This document shows, one piece after another, positions 19,011-28,608 of a stretch of 64,000 bases of DNA. The notes under the pieces were generated by a model, which worked only from the letters and a program-made list of their open reading frames with translations, did no database searches and was not told the DNA's origin. Position 1 is the stretch's first letter, and the number at the start of each line of letters is the position of its first letter. Position numbers and translations under genes: made by a program. Source of the DNA: Pseudoxanthobacter soli DSM 19599 (GTDB lineage Bacteria > Pseudomonadota > Alphaproteobacteria > Rhizobiales > Segnochrobactraceae); the NCBI RefSeq assembly GCF_900148505.1, contig NZ_FRXO01000004.1, positions 310,001 to 374,000 of the forward strand, given 5' to 3'.

Positions 19011-20113
19011 GTTGGCTCCCGTGGGGCACCTGCGCCCGCGTCCCGGAACAGGAGCGAGCCGTCGCCATAGGAATAAAATCTGTAACCGCTCGCGATGGCA
19101 TGGGCATAAGCCCGGCGCATGGCATCCGTGCCGGCGAAGGCGCAGACGAGCATGAACAGCGTCGAACGCGGCAGGTGGAAGTTCGTCATCAGCACATCGA
19201 CGATGCGGAAGCGATAGCCCGGCGTGATGAAGATATCGGTCGCGCCGTCGAACGGATGCAGGGTGCCGCTTTCGTCGGCGGCGCTCTCCAGCAGGCGCAG
19301 CGCCGTGGTGCCGACGGCGACGATCCGTCCGCCCGCCGCGCGAGCGGCGTTGATGCGCGCCGCAGCGTCAGGCGTGATGACGCCGCGCTCGGAATGCATC
19401 CGATGGCCTTCGGTGGTTTCCGCCTTGACGGGCAGAAAGGTGCCCGCGCCGACATGGAGCGTGAGAAAAACGTGTTCGACGCCAGTCTCTTGAAGGCGTT
19501 CGATCAGGTCTTCCGTGAGGTGCAGGCTCGCGGTCGGTGCCGCGACGGCGCCGGGTTCGCGGGCGAACACGGTCTGATAGTCTTCCCGGTCGGCCGCGTC
19601 GTCGGCGCGCTTGTTGCCGATGTAGGGCGGCAGCGGAATGCGGCCTGCGAGCGCGATGGCACGGTCGAGATCCGGCCCGCCACGGTCGAAGGCGAGCACG
19701 ATCTCGCCGCCCTCGTTCTTCTCGGCGACGGTCGCGGCGAACGGTTCGACGCCTTCGCCGCCATTCCCACCGAAGCCGATGACATCCCCGACCCTCAACC
19801 GCTTGCCGGGCCGGGCGAGCGCCACCCAGCGGGACGGGTCGAGCCGCTCGATCAGCGTCGCCTCGATCCGCGCCTCGGCGCCGTCGTCGCGGCGCCGCAC
19901 GCCGTCGAGCCGGGCGGGGATGACACGGGTGTCGTTGAAGACGAGGAGATCGCCGGGGCGAAGCAGCGAGACGAGGTCGCGGATCCCCCGATCGTCAAGT
20001 TCCGGTTCGCCGCCCGGCCGCACCACGAGAAGGCGCGCCGCGTCGCGCGGGCGCGCGGGGCGCAGCGCGATCGCGCTTTCGGGCAGGTCGAAATCGAAAT
20101 CGTCGGTTCGCAT
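19007..20113 (-). CDS. queA: S-adenosylmethionine:tRNA ribosyltransferase-isomerase
   Basis: Transfers and rearranges the ribose of SAM onto preQ1 in tRNA to give epoxyqueuosine, the step after Tgt. It has 368 residues from [19 protein letters not shown], the standard QueA start; an upstream in-frame start adds 26 unrelated residues. Typical blocks are [55 protein letters not shown] and [33 protein letters not shown]. It is coupled to tgt by a four-base overlap. Confidence 0.96.
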   Translation of the reverse strand: MRTDDFDFDLPESAIALRPARPRDAARLLVVRPGGEPELDDRGIRDLVSLLRPGDLLVFNDTRVIPARLDGVRRRDDGAEARIEATLIERLDPSRWVALARPGKRLRVGDVIGFGGNGGEGVEPFAATVAEKNEGGEIVLAFDRGGPDLDRAIALAGRIPLPPYIGNKRADDAADREDYQTVFAREPGAVAAPTASLHLTEDLIERLQETGVEHVFLTLHVGAGTFLPVKAETTEGHRMHSERGVITPDAAARINAARAAGGRIVAVGTTALRLLESAADESGTLHPFDGATDIFITPGYRFRIVDVLMTNFHLPRSTLFMLVCAFAGTDAMRRAYAHAIASGYRFYSYGDGSLLFRDAGAGAPREPT

Positions 20114-20209
20114 GGCTTCTGAGCGAGAGGCGCCGCCGGGATCGCTCCCGGCGGCGGCAACGGACTGGAACGGATGAGGGGCCGGTCGCAAATGGCCGGC
20201 CGCTTCAGG

Positions 20210-20689
20210 TCAGGCGGCGATGTCGGCCGCGACCTTCATGGAGTTGATCTTGTCGGGGTTCACCACCGGCTCGCCGCGCTTGATCTTGTCCACATTTTCC
20301 ATGCCCTCGATCACTTCGCCAAACACGGTGTACTGGCCGTTCAGGAAGTGGCCGGGCTCGAACATGATGAAGAACTGGGAATTGCCCGAGTTCGGGTTCT
20401 GGGAGCGGGCCATGCCGACCACGCCGCGGTTGAACGGCGTCTTGGTGAATTCGGCGGGCAGATTGGGATAGCTGGAGCCGCCCATGCCGGTGCCCTGCGG
20501 GCAGCCGGTCTGCGCCATGAAGCCTTCGATGACGCGGTGGAACACGATGCCGTCATAGAAGCCCTCGCGGGCGAGCGTCTTCAGGCGCTCGACGTGCTTC
20601 GGCGCCAGATCGGGGCGAAGCGCAATGACGACGCGGCCCTTGGTGGTGTCGACGACGAGGGTGTTTTCCGGATCCTTGATCTCGGCCAT
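20210..20689 (-). CDS. cytosolic peptidyl-prolyl cis-trans isomerase, cyclophilin type
   Basis: Cyclophilin of 159 residues without a signal peptide; speeds prolyl isomerisation during folding. The core runs from TTKGRVVIALRPDLAPKHVERLK through FHRVIEGFMAQTGCPQGTGMGG to NSQFFIMF, keeping the catalytic Arg in FHRV and the QFF element. A strong AAGAAGGAA ribosome site precedes ATG 20689. A second cyclophilin with a signal peptide lies just upstream; the pair is usual between coaD and queA in rhizobia and serves two compartments. Confidence 0.94.
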   Translation of the reverse strand: MAEIKDPENTLVVDTTKGRVVIALRPDLAPKHVERLKTLAREGFYDGIVFHRVIEGFMAQTGCPQGTGMGGSSYPNLPAEFTKTPFNRGVVGMARSQNPNSGNSQFFIMFEPGHFLNGQYTVFGEVIEGMENVDKIKRGEPVVNPDKINSMKVAADIAA

Positions 20690-20764
20690 GTTGAAATTCC
20701 TTCTTCGTTTTCAATCGTTAGGGGCAGGATGCTCAAACGTTGCTTGCGCTCGTTCGATCCGCGT

Positions 20765-21325
20765 TCACTCGACCCAGGCCTTGATGATCTTGTCGGGGTT
20801 GGTGACCATGCCGTTGTCGTTCGCATTGCCCTTCTTGATCGCGTCCACGACATCCATGCCCGAGATCACCTGGCCGACCACGGTGTACTGGCCGTTCAGG
20901 AAGTCGCCCGGCGCGAACATGATGAAGAACTGGGAATTGGCCGAGTTCGGATCCTGGGCGCGTGCCATGCCGACGGTGCCGCGCTTGAAGGGCACCTTGG
21001 AGAACTCCGCCGGCAGATCCGGCAGGTTCGAGCCGCCCATGCCGGTACCGGTCGGATCGCCGGTCTGCGCCATGAAGCCGTCGATCACGCGGTGGAACAC
21101 CACGCCGTTGTAGAAGCCCTGGGAAGCCAGGGTTTCCAGCCGCTCGGCGGCCTTCGGCGCATCCTTCTTGTCGAGCTGGATCTTGACGTCGCCGCCCTTG
21201 AGCTGGAGCACGAGGACATCGGCGGCCGAGGCGGCCTGCGCGGCGAGAGCGCCAGCGCCGAGAACGAATGCCGCGACGGCCTTGCCGATGAGCATGGTGC
21301 GGCTGCGGCTGAGGAATGAACGCAT
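20765..21325 (-). CDS. periplasmic peptidyl-prolyl cis-trans isomerase, cyclophilin type
   Basis: Cyclophilin of 186 residues whose first 33 residues are a signal peptide: basic MRSFLSRSR, a hydrophobic stretch, then AAQAASA before the cleavage site. The mature part has GGDVKIQLDKKDAPKAAERL, FHRVIDGFMAQTGDPTGTGMGG and NSQFFIMFAPGDFLNGQYTVVG. It is clearly a duplicate of the cytosolic gene next door and works on exported proteins. Start chosen at the signal-peptide Met; 44 in-frame codons upstream are not part of the family. Confidence 0.93.
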   Translation of the reverse strand: MRSFLSRSRTMLIGKAVAAFVLGAGALAAQAASAADVLVLQLKGGDVKIQLDKKDAPKAAERLETLASQGFYNGVVFHRVIDGFMAQTGDPTGTGMGGSNLPDLPAEFSKVPFKRGTVGMARAQDPNSANSQFFIMFAPGDFLNGQYTVVGQVISGMDVVDAIKKGNANDNGMVTNPDKIIKAWVE

Positions 21326-21395
21326 CGGAAGGGCTCCGGTAAGGATGCCGGCGGCGGCGCTTCGGCCTTTCCGCTGCATCTGTGAAACGGTGTCG

Positions 21396-21953
21396 TCAGC
21401 GGCGGTGCTTCGCATCGAGGCGGCGCAGGACGGGGGCCGGCACGAAGGGCGCGACATCGCCGCCGAGAGCCGCGATCTGCCGGACCAGGGTGGCGGTGAT
21501 ATGGCGCACCGAAGGCGAAGCCGGCACGAACACCGTCTGGACGCCCGGCGCCATCACGCCATTCATGCCCGCCATCTGCATTTCATAGTCGAGATCGGAG
21601 CCGTCGCGAAGGCCGCGGACGATGACCGTCGCGCCGACGGCGCGGGCGGCCTCCACCACGAGCCCGTCAAAGGCGATGACGCCGATGCGCCGGGCCGCGG
21701 CCTCGCCGAACCGGTCGGCGGCGACTTCGCCGAGCATCGCCACTCGCTCCTCGAAGGAGAACATCGGGGTCTTGCCGGGATGGATGCCGATGGCAACGAC
21801 GACCTTGTCGGCGAGCGCCAGCGTCCTGGCAATGACGTCGACGTGACCCTCCGTGACCGGATCGAACGAGCCGGAATAAAGCGCCACGCGGAGTGCGCCG
21901 CCGGTCTCGCCGAGAGTGACATCCACGCCGGTCGGCGCCTGATGGTCGGTCAT
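21396..21953 (-). CDS. coaD: phosphopantetheine adenylyltransferase
   Basis: Penultimate step of coenzyme A synthesis: transfers AMP from ATP to 4'-phosphopantetheine. Core motifs are [19 protein letters not shown] (nucleotidyltransferase TxGH), [21 protein letters not shown], and [19 protein letters not shown] in place of the ISSTxVR signature. From MTDHQAP it has 185 residues, about 20 longer at the N-terminus than typical; a start nearer [11 protein letters not shown] is possible but lacks an ATG. First gene of the coaD-ppi-ppi-queA-tgt group. Confidence 0.95.
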   Translation of the reverse strand: MTDHQAPTGVDVTLGETGGALRVALYSGSFDPVTEGHVDVIARTLALADKVVVAIGIHPGKTPMFSFEERVAMLGEVAADRFGEAAARRIGVIAFDGLVVEAARAVGATVIVRGLRDGSDLDYEMQMAGMNGVMAPGVQTVFVPASPSVRHITATLVRQIAALGGDVAPFVPAPVLRRLDAKHRR

Positions 21954-22317
21954 GAAAGGTTCTTCCGGAACGGCTTCAGCGGGCAAAGGCTCTAGCCCGA
22001 TCCCCGGTGGGCCGCAAGCCTTCCGCCCGAGAAGGCGGCGTTTAGGGCCGGCACCACCGGCCGGCCGGGACGCGCGGATTTCCGCAAACGGCGGAGCGAG
22101 GCGGCGGATCGTCGAGATTCGACGCGCGGAACCGCTGCCGCCGCTTGGAGCCGGGCGATGATTTTGCTACCGCTCGCCTGCCGCCTTCACGACGCCCATG
22201 CCGGCCCGGACGACGAACGTCGGTCCGCCGCCGCGGCGACGCGAAGGCACCACGCCGCATCAGACGGCGGACGATCGAAACACGCCGGGCCGGAAGCCCG
22301 GCCCGCAGGAGCGCCCG
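21954..22317. other. 364-base divergent gap between coaD and tpiA
   Basis: No gene recognised. A 7-bp hairpin GCCGGGC (22284-22290) / GCCCGGC (22296-22302) with a five-base loop lies a few bases before the tpiA ribosome site AGGAG. No clear promoter can be placed in this GC-rich stretch. Confidence 0.35.
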
Positions 22318-23091
22318 ATGACCCACTCGCTGACGAAGCCGAAGCCGCTGATCGCCGGAAACTGGAAGATGAACGGCCTTTCGGCATCCCGTCACGAACT
22401 CGACGCCATCATCGCCGGCGGGCCGACGGCGGCCGGAGACCGGGCGGACCTGCTGATCTGCCCGCCGGCGACGCTGCTCGCAGGCTTCGCGGCGATCGCG
22501 CGCGGCAGTGTCCTCGCGATCGGCGGGCAGGACTGCCACCCGAAGGAATCCGGCGCTCACACCGGCGATATTTCCGCCGAAATGCTGAAGGATGCCGGCG
22601 CGACCGCCGTGATCGTGGGCCATTCGGAGCGTCGCGCCGACCACGGCGAGACCAATGAACTGGTGCGGGCCAAGGCCGAGGCGGCGCTGCGCGCCGGGCT
22701 GACGGCCGTCGTCTGCGTCGGCGAAACGCGCGCCGAGCGGGAGGCGAACCTGACCCTCCACGTCGTCGCGAGCCAGGTCAAGGAATCGCTTCCCGCGGGC
22801 GCCTCGCCCGGCACGGTCGTGATCGCCTATGAGCCGGTCTGGGCGATCGGCACCGGCCTGACACCGACCGTCGACGACGTGGCGGAGGTTCACGCCGAGA
22901 TCCGCGGGCTTCTCATCGGCGCCTTCGGCACCGGCGGGCTCGGCGTGCGGGTGCTCTATGGCGGCTCGGTGAAGCCCGGCAATGCGGCGGAACTGCTGGC
23001 CGTTCCGAACGTGGACGGCGCCCTGATCGGGGGCGCCAGCCTGCTCGCCCGGGATTTCCTTGCCATCGCGGCCGCGACACCGGAAAGCTGA
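22318..23091 (+). CDS. tpiA: triose-phosphate isomerase
   Basis: Interconverts dihydroxyacetone phosphate and glyceraldehyde 3-phosphate in glycolysis and gluconeogenesis. It has 257 residues. Catalytic Lys17 is in AGNWKMNG, the electrophilic His in IVGHSERR, the catalytic Glu in [11 protein letters not shown], and the phosphate-gripping YGGSVKPGN is present. ATG at 22318 follows an AGGAG ribosome site; an in-frame start 40 codons upstream gives unrelated sequence. The typical rhizobial neighbour secG is about 13 kb away here. Confidence 0.97.
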   Translation: MTHSLTKPKPLIAGNWKMNGLSASRHELDAIIAGGPTAAGDRADLLICPPATLLAGFAAIARGSVLAIGGQDCHPKESGAHTGDISAEMLKDAGATAVIVGHSERRADHGETNELVRAKAEAALRAGLTAVVCVGETRAEREANLTLHVVASQVKESLPAGASPGTVVIAYEPVWAIGTGLTPTVDDVAEVHAEIRGLLIGAFGTGGLGVRVLYGGSVKPGNAAELLAVPNVDGALIGGASLLARDFLAIAAATPES

Positions 23092-23136
23092 GGCCGGCGC
23101 GGCGGCCAAGCCGCGCGCGGAAACTCGGGGGGCGAG

Positions 23137-24231
23137 ATGGCCGGACGGTTTTCAACAGCGGCAGCCGGCGCCGGCATTCCGGCGGCGCTCGCCTCCGCCG
23201 TCCTGTTCGGGGCAAGCACGCCGTTCGCCAAGATCCTGATCGGCGACGGGCTCGATCCGTTCATGGCGGCGGGCCTGCTCTATCTCGGCTCGGGCGCCGG
23301 ACTGACGGCGGTGATCGCGATGCGGGCGCTCGGGCGCCGCGGCCCGGCGCCGGAAGCGGGGCTGAAAGTGGCCGATCTTCCGTGGCTCGCCCTCGTGATC
23401 GCCTTCGGCGGGGTGATCGGCCCGCTGCTTTTGATGATCGGCCTTCGGACGACCCCGGGCTCCACCGCTGCCCTGATGCTCAATCTCGAAAGCCTCGCGA
23501 CGCTCGCGATCGCGTGGCTGGCATTCCGTGAGAGTGTCGACCGGAGGCTGCTTCTCGGTGCGGCGGCGATCATGGGCGGCGCGGTGCTGCTCTCCTGGCC
23601 GGGCGGCCAAAGCGGCGGCCCGGCAGGGTTCGGCGCCCTCGCCATCGCCGGCGCCTGTCTCGCCTGGGGCATCGACAACAATCTGACCCGCCGTATTTCC
23701 GCCGCCGACCCGATGACGATCGCCGCCGTGAAGGGGCTCGCCGCGGGCAGCGTCAACCTCACCCTCGCGCTTGCCGGCGGGGCCGCCCTGCCCGGACCGG
23801 AGACCGTCGCGGCGGCCGGTCTCGTCGGCTTTCTCGGCTACGGCGTCAGCCTGTCGCTGTTCGTGATCGCGCTGCGCCATCTCGGGACGGCGCGCGCGGG
23901 CGCCTATTTCGCGACCGCGCCGTTCATCGGCGCCGCGCTCGCGATCCCGCTGCTGTCGGAAGGCCTGAGCTGGCCGTTCGCTGCCTCCGCGGTGCTGATG
24001 GGCGCGGGCGTTTGGCTCCACCTGACGGAACACCATTCCCACCCGCACCACCACGATGAAACCGTGCACGAGCACGCCCACGTCCACGACGACCATCACC
24101 GTCATGCCCACGGCCCCGACGATCCGGCGGGCGAGCCGCACAGCCATGTCCACCGCCATGAGCCGATGACGCACGAGCACCCGCATTTCCCGGATCTGCA
24201 TCACCGCCATGGCCACGGCAACGGCGGCTGA
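23137..24231 (+). CDS. EamA/DMT-family permease with a His-rich cytosolic tail
   Basis: Drug/metabolite transporter fold with two five-helix EamA halves, about ten membrane segments over residues 12-300 (for example VIAFGGVIGPLLLMIGLRT and AAGLVGFLGYGVSLSLFVIALRH). The remaining 65 or so residues form a tail with about 26 histidines in HxH and HHH clusters mixed with Asp and Glu, suited to bind Zn, Ni or Co. The tail ends with a pattern around HRHEPMTHEHPH. Substrate unknown; the tail suggests metal sensing or a metal-linked substrate. It is 46 bases after tpiA. Confidence 0.87.
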   Translation: MAGRFSTAAAGAGIPAALASAVLFGASTPFAKILIGDGLDPFMAAGLLYLGSGAGLTAVIAMRALGRRGPAPEAGLKVADLPWLALVIAFGGVIGPLLLMIGLRTTPGSTAALMLNLESLATLAIAWLAFRESVDRRLLLGAAAIMGGAVLLSWPGGQSGGPAGFGALAIAGACLAWGIDNNLTRRISAADPMTIAAVKGLAAGSVNLTLALAGGAALPGPETVAAAGLVGFLGYGVSLSLFVIALRHLGTARAGAYFATAPFIGAALAIPLLSEGLSWPFAASAVLMGAGVWLHLTEHHSHPHHHDETVHEHAHVHDDHHRHAHGPDDPAGEPHSHVHRHEPMTHEHPHFPDLHHRHGHGNGG

Positions 24232-24367
24232 CGGCGATGCCGGCGGGAAATAGGGCGGCGGAACCTTGCAGATCGGCATCGGCGATCTGATCTGAGGACG
24301 ACGGGCCGATGGCGGCGCATGCCCCGCCGATCGGATTTTCGCGGCCCGCTTCCAGAAGGAGTGCCGC

Positions 24368-25405
24368 ATGGCCGCCTCCCCGCCCGTCCTTTCCGTGCTC
24401 GATCTCGCCCACATCGTCGAAGGCGCCACCGCGACGGACGCGCTGCGCAATGCGGCCGATCTCGCCCGCCATGTCGAGCGGCTGGGCTATCGCCGCTTCT
24501 GGCTCGCCGAGCATCACAACATGGTCGGCATCGCCAGCGCCGCCACCGCCGTGTGTATCGGCCATGTCGCGGCGGCCACGACGACGATCCGGGTAGGCGC
24601 CGGCGGGATCATGCTGCCGAACCACTCGCCGATGGTGATCGCCGAGCAGTTCGGCACGCTCGACGCCCTGTTTCCGGGCCGCATCGATCTCGGGCTCGGC
24701 CGGGCGCCTGGTACCGATATGCGCACGCTGCGCGCCCTGAGGCGCGATCCTTCCGCCTCCGACACCTTCCCGCAGGACGTGTTGGAACTCCAGGCGCTGC
24801 TCGGCCCGGTCGAGCCGGACCAGGTGATCCGCGCCGTGCCTGGCGCCGACAGCAACGTGCCGCTCTGGATCCTCGGCTCCAGCCTGTTCGGGGCGCGTCT
24901 GGCGGCAATGCTCGGCCTGCCCTATGCGTTCGCCTCGCATTTCGCGCCCGAAGCGCTCGACTACGCGCTTTCCGACTATCGCGAGCGGTTCGAACCGTCG
25001 AAGACGCTGCAGAAGCCGCATGCCATGGTCGGCATCAATGTGTTCGCTGCGGAAACGGACGCCGAGGCGCGCCGGCTGTTCACCTCCGCCCAGCAGGCCT
25101 TCACCAACATGATGCGCGGCACGCGCGGCAAGCTGCCCCCGCCGATCGACGACATCGATGCCTATTGGACGCCCGCGGAAAAGATGCAAACCTCGGCGAA
25201 ACTCGGCTGCTCGTTCGTGGGCTCGGCCGAGACCGTGCGCACGGGGCTGGCGCGTTTCCTGGAACGCACCCGTGCCGACGAACTGATGGTCGCCTCGGCG
25301 ATCTTCGACCATAGGGCGCGACTGCGGTCCTACGAGATCCTTGCGGAGGTCGGCGCCTCGCTGGGGGTCGTCACAGCACCGCAGCCCGATGCCTGCCCGG
25401 CATGA
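24368..25405 (+). CDS. luciferase-like (LLM) FMN-dependent oxidoreductase
   Basis: TIM-barrel flavoprotein of the bacterial luciferase class, 345 residues, using reduced FMN and oxygen on an unknown substrate. Family blocks are [64 protein letters not shown], and a late [20 protein letters not shown]. Strong AGAAGGAG ribosome site before ATG 24368. Its stop overlaps the start of the next gene (ATGA), so the two are co-translated. It resembles the YhbW/MsnO8-type branch; physiological role unknown. Confidence 0.9.
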   Translation: MAASPPVLSVLDLAHIVEGATATDALRNAADLARHVERLGYRRFWLAEHHNMVGIASAATAVCIGHVAAATTTIRVGAGGIMLPNHSPMVIAEQFGTLDALFPGRIDLGLGRAPGTDMRTLRALRRDPSASDTFPQDVLELQALLGPVEPDQVIRAVPGADSNVPLWILGSSLFGARLAAMLGLPYAFASHFAPEALDYALSDYRERFEPSKTLQKPHAMVGINVFAAETDAEARRLFTSAQQAFTNMMRGTRGKLPPPIDDIDAYWTPAEKMQTSAKLGCSFVGSAETVRTGLARFLERTRADELMVASAIFDHRARLRSYEILAEVGASLGVVTAPQPDACPA

Positions 25406-26121
25406 CCGAACAGACCACGCGAACGCCCGAGGTACCGATGACCGCCGCGTCAGACGATCCGTCCTCCGCGGATGCCCCGCCTGAAAGCAAGCTGACGGCC
25501 ACCAAGCAGCGCTGGGCGCGCGAGGGCCGCTTCCTCACCGGCCGCCACGCCCGGCCGGAGGCGGAGCGCCTGCCGCCCGGCCAGCACCTCGTGCGCGACT
25601 GGCCGGTGCTCGATCTCGGCATGACGCCGGAGATCGGAGCAGACCGTTGGCGCCTCGCGTTGCTCGGTGCCGTGGAGAATCCGGTGCAGTGGACGTTCGA
25701 GTCGTTCAAGGCGGAACCGCAGATTTCAACCCTGTCCGACATCCATTGCGTGACGAGCTGGTCGCGCTACGACAATCGGTTCGAGGGTGTCTCGACGCGC
25801 CATATCATCGAAGTCGTGAAGCCGCGGGACGATGTCCGCTTCGTCGTCCTGACGAGCTATGACGGCTACACCACCAACCTGCCGATCGAGGACTTCGCGG
25901 CCGACGATGCTCTCGTCGCCCACAGCTGGGAGGGGCGCCCACTCACCACGGAGCATGGCGGCCCGGTGCGCCTTGTGGTGCCGCACCTCTATTTCTGGAA
26001 GAGCGCGAAGTGGCTGAAGCGGATCGAGTTCGCGACCACCGACCGGCCGGGCTTCTGGGAACAGCGGGGCTATCACAATCACGGAGATCCGTGGCAGGAG
26101 CAGCGCTACTCTTCGGATTGA
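25402..26121 (+). CDS. sulfite-oxidase-like molybdopterin protein, cytosolic
   Basis: Oxidoreductase molybdopterin-binding domain of 239 residues without a Tat or Sec signal. Cys116 in [13 protein letters not shown] is the expected molybdenum ligand. The domain continues with [16 protein letters not shown]-like strands, [11 protein letters not shown] and [14 protein letters not shown]. There is no heme or MsrQ-type membrane partner nearby, unlike MsrPQ. The first 40 residues are disordered. Overlap with the LLM flavoenzyme suggests a shared pathway or electron transfer, but the substrate is unknown. A second Met at 25438 is an alternative start. Confidence 0.88.
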   Translation: MTEQTTRTPEVPMTAASDDPSSADAPPESKLTATKQRWAREGRFLTGRHARPEAERLPPGQHLVRDWPVLDLGMTPEIGADRWRLALLGAVENPVQWTFESFKAEPQISTLSDIHCVTSWSRYDNRFEGVSTRHIIEVVKPRDDVRFVVLTSYDGYTTNLPIEDFAADDALVAHSWEGRPLTTEHGGPVRLVVPHLYFWKSAKWLKRIEFATTDRPGFWEQRGYHNHGDPWQEQRYSSD

Positions 26122-26344
26122 CCTCCCGTCGCCGAAAAGTCGCCGCCGTCATCTTTCGATCTCGACTGTTGGGCCGCCGCCGCTAAAACACGCTTCCCGG
26201 ACCGGCCTGCGACGACAGAATCACGTGGCTGCCGTCCCCGGGACAGATCGGGACGGGTTCACCCGGGATTCAGGCGCCCTGCGGCAGGGTTCTCTGGCGC
26301 GGGCAATTCGGCCCGGGTGAGCGGAAGCGGCGGGAAGCGACGCA

Positions 26345-27394
26345 TTGGGCGAACCGAACGAACAGCCGCCGGGCGAGCCGGGGTCACCGGCAGGCCGCAG
26401 AAGCCGCCGAACCGCCGGGCGGCTTCTGCTGCGCGCCAGCGTGCCGGTGCTGCTGGTTCTCGGTACGTTCGCGCTTGCCGTTCCGTTCGACGACGCCGGC
26501 GAGCGGCTGAACGGCGATTTTCTTGCCGATGCCTCCGCCGAGACCCCGTCCCACGGCGTCGAATCGTTCTTTGCCCCGCTTGCGGCCCACGGCACCTGGG
26601 TCGCGCATCCGCGGTACGGCTTCGTATGGATTCCGGCGAAGGTGCCGCAGGAATGGCGGCCCTACACCCTCGGCCAATGGCTCTGGACGGACCGCTTCGG
26701 CTGGGTCTGGGCGTCCGACGAGCCGTTCGGATGGGCGACCTATCATTACGGCCGCTGGGGCTACGAGACCGAATACGGCTGGTTCTGGGTGCCGGGCGAC
26801 AGGTGGGCGCCGGCATGGGTCACGTGGCGCGAGGGGGACGACAGCATTGGCTGGGCTCCGATCGCCCCCGACGGGCCGGGGCTGGCCTGGGGCTTCCCGG
26901 CGGTGCAGCGGCCGCCAGTGACGGAAGCCTGGGTGTTCGTGCCGAGCCTGCGCTTCGCGCAGCCGCGGCTCTATCTCTATGCCCTGCCGGTCCGAGAGAC
27001 CTGGCGCTCCCTCGACCGGGCGCCGCTGAAGTGGAGTTATTCCGATGCGGCGGACCTCGTCGACAGGCCGTTCGACCGCGACTGGCTTCGCCGTCACAAC
27101 GGACAGCTCGACGTGCCCGCGAGCACGGTCGATTTCGTCGACGAACCCGCGGCGGCGAAACGGACGGGTTCGATGTTCCGGCTGTTCCGACCCGAAATCG
27201 CACGTGGCGAGGAACCGCTGCCGGTACCGCCGAAGCTCGTTTCCGGGCCTTCCGGGGTGAAGCCGGTCACGATCGGCGAGCGCGCCGTGCGCCAACTCGC
27301 CCCGCCGCCTCCGAAATCCAATCTCAAGGTGCCGAAGGGCGCGACGAAGCCGCTACCGCCCCACGCGCGGGAAGCCCAACCCGCCGGACCGTGA
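26345..27394 (+). CDS. membrane-anchored DUF6600-type protein
   Basis: Unknown function, 349 residues. An Arg-rich N-terminus and one hydrophobic segment (about 27-48, LLLRASVPVLLVLGTFALAVP) suggest a signal anchor. The core (70-200) is a run of aromatic repeats of the type seen in DUF6600 proteins: GTWVxHPRYGFVWIP, WLWTDRFGWVW, YHYGRWGYETEYGWFWVPGDRWAPAWVTWR, DDSIGWAPIAP. The C-terminus is Pro/Lys rich. The TTG at 26345 is the earliest start; no ATG lies before the core, so the start is uncertain. The acyltransferase follows after 92 bases. Confidence 0.72.
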   Translation: MGEPNEQPPGEPGSPAGRRSRRTAGRLLLRASVPVLLVLGTFALAVPFDDAGERLNGDFLADASAETPSHGVESFFAPLAAHGTWVAHPRYGFVWIPAKVPQEWRPYTLGQWLWTDRFGWVWASDEPFGWATYHYGRWGYETEYGWFWVPGDRWAPAWVTWREGDDSIGWAPIAPDGPGLAWGFPAVQRPPVTEAWVFVPSLRFAQPRLYLYALPVRETWRSLDRAPLKWSYSDAADLVDRPFDRDWLRRHNGQLDVPASTVDFVDEPAAAKRTGSMFRLFRPEIARGEEPLPVPPKLVSGPSGVKPVTIGERAVRQLAPPPPKSNLKVPKGATKPLPPHAREAQPAGP

Positions 27395-27486
27395 TGTGCG
27401 GGACGGACGACGCACCGGCTTTGCCTCCCACACCTCTTTCCAGCAGCCCTTGGTTTGCAAATCCATTCCTCCCCAAGGTTTTCCAC

Positions 27487-28578
27487 ATGGGCCTTATCAG
27501 AATAATACTCGCCCTTTCAGTTGTATTTGCCCATTCAGGAAAATACATATTCGTTGGAGGCCAATATGCAGTTCAATTGTTTTATATAATTTCGGGATTT
27601 CTGATTTCATATATCATTGTTGAAAGAAAACGGTACAATAAAATATCGCTTTTCTATCTCAATCGATTTTTGCGACTATATCCAATATATTGGTTTGTGG
27701 CCATAATTACGCTCGCGCTGTACGCATGTGCCTTGCTGTTTCCGAAGCTCGCGCCGGCTCTCATGGTCACCCCCGACTTCTTCAAGGTTTATCGAGAAGT
27801 CGGCGTCAACGGATTGATTTTGCTCGTCTTCTCGAATATCGCACTGTTCGGTCAGGACTGGGTGATGTTCACCGGCGTCCGGGAGGGCGTATTCAGGTTC
27901 GTCACCGATTTCCGCCAGTCGGAACTGCCGGTCTGGAACGGTCTTCTCGTTCCGCAAGCCTGGACCCTGGGCGTGGAGCTGACGTTCTACCTCGTCGCGC
28001 CGTTCCTGCTGCACCGGACGAGGCTCGTCATAAGCCTTGCCGCAGCGTCGGTCGTACTGCGGATCCTGCTGATCCAATTCGGCCCCGGCGGCAACGATCC
28101 ATGGACTTACCGGTTCTTTCCGACCGAACTCGCGCTCTTTCTCGGCGGGGCTCTGTCGCACCAGTTTCTGAGGCCGGCCTATGAACGCTGGCTCGGCAGG
28201 CGCTATCAGGCGGCGACGAAGATCGCGACCGCCCTCGTGGTGCTGATCTGCGTCTTGTTCTTCACCGTGCCGGTGACGACCGCGAGCACGCTGGCGTTGT
28301 TCGCGGCCTTCCTTCTGGGCCTGCCGTTCCTGTTCAGCTTTCAGGTCGGAAATGCGCTCGACCGGAAAATCGGAGACCTGTCCTATCCCGTCTATATCTC
28401 GCACATGATCGTCATCGCCCCGGCGCGCGCCGCGCTCGACGCGCTTGCACCGGGCCTGACCGTGACACTGGTCTATCCCGTCACCGTTGCGATCGTCACG
28501 CTCGCGATCAGTTACGTGATCGAGAAATATCTCGGGGATCCCCTCGAGGCGATCCGCAGCCGGATCCGGCGCGCCTGA
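27487..28578 (+). CDS. acyltransferase family 3 membrane protein with an AT-rich 5' end
   Basis: Integral membrane acyltransferase of 363 residues that would O-acylate a surface glycan or lipid. The N-terminal signature R-x10-H (R5, His16) is exact, followed by VQLFYIISGFLIS. About ten membrane helices follow. The C-terminal GDLSYPVYISHM is typical of the family. Composition changes sharply inside the gene: by hand count 85 of 240 bases (27481-27720) are G or C, against 37 of 60 in the next block. The first 75 codons use rare AT-rich codons (ATA, TTT, AAA) unlike neighbours, suggesting a recombinant or partly transferred gene. Target unknown. Confidence 0.88.
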   Translation: MGLIRIILALSVVFAHSGKYIFVGGQYAVQLFYIISGFLISYIIVERKRYNKISLFYLNRFLRLYPIYWFVAIITLALYACALLFPKLAPALMVTPDFFKVYREVGVNGLILLVFSNIALFGQDWVMFTGVREGVFRFVTDFRQSELPVWNGLLVPQAWTLGVELTFYLVAPFLLHRTRLVISLAAASVVLRILLIQFGPGGNDPWTYRFFPTELALFLGGALSHQFLRPAYERWLGRRYQAATKIATALVVLICVLFFTVPVTTASTLALFAAFLLGLPFLFSFQVGNALDRKIGDLSYPVYISHMIVIAPARAALDALAPGLTVTLVYPVTVAIVTLAISYVIEKYLGDPLEAIRSRIRRA

Positions 28579-28608
28579 CGGCCTTCCGTCGGGTCGCCTG
28601 TCAGCCGC

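Noticed and set aside
26317-27486. N-terminal extension of the acyltransferase by 390 codons
   Set aside because: It is the out-of-frame shadow of the DUF6600-type gene; the acyltransferase signature starts at ATG 27487.
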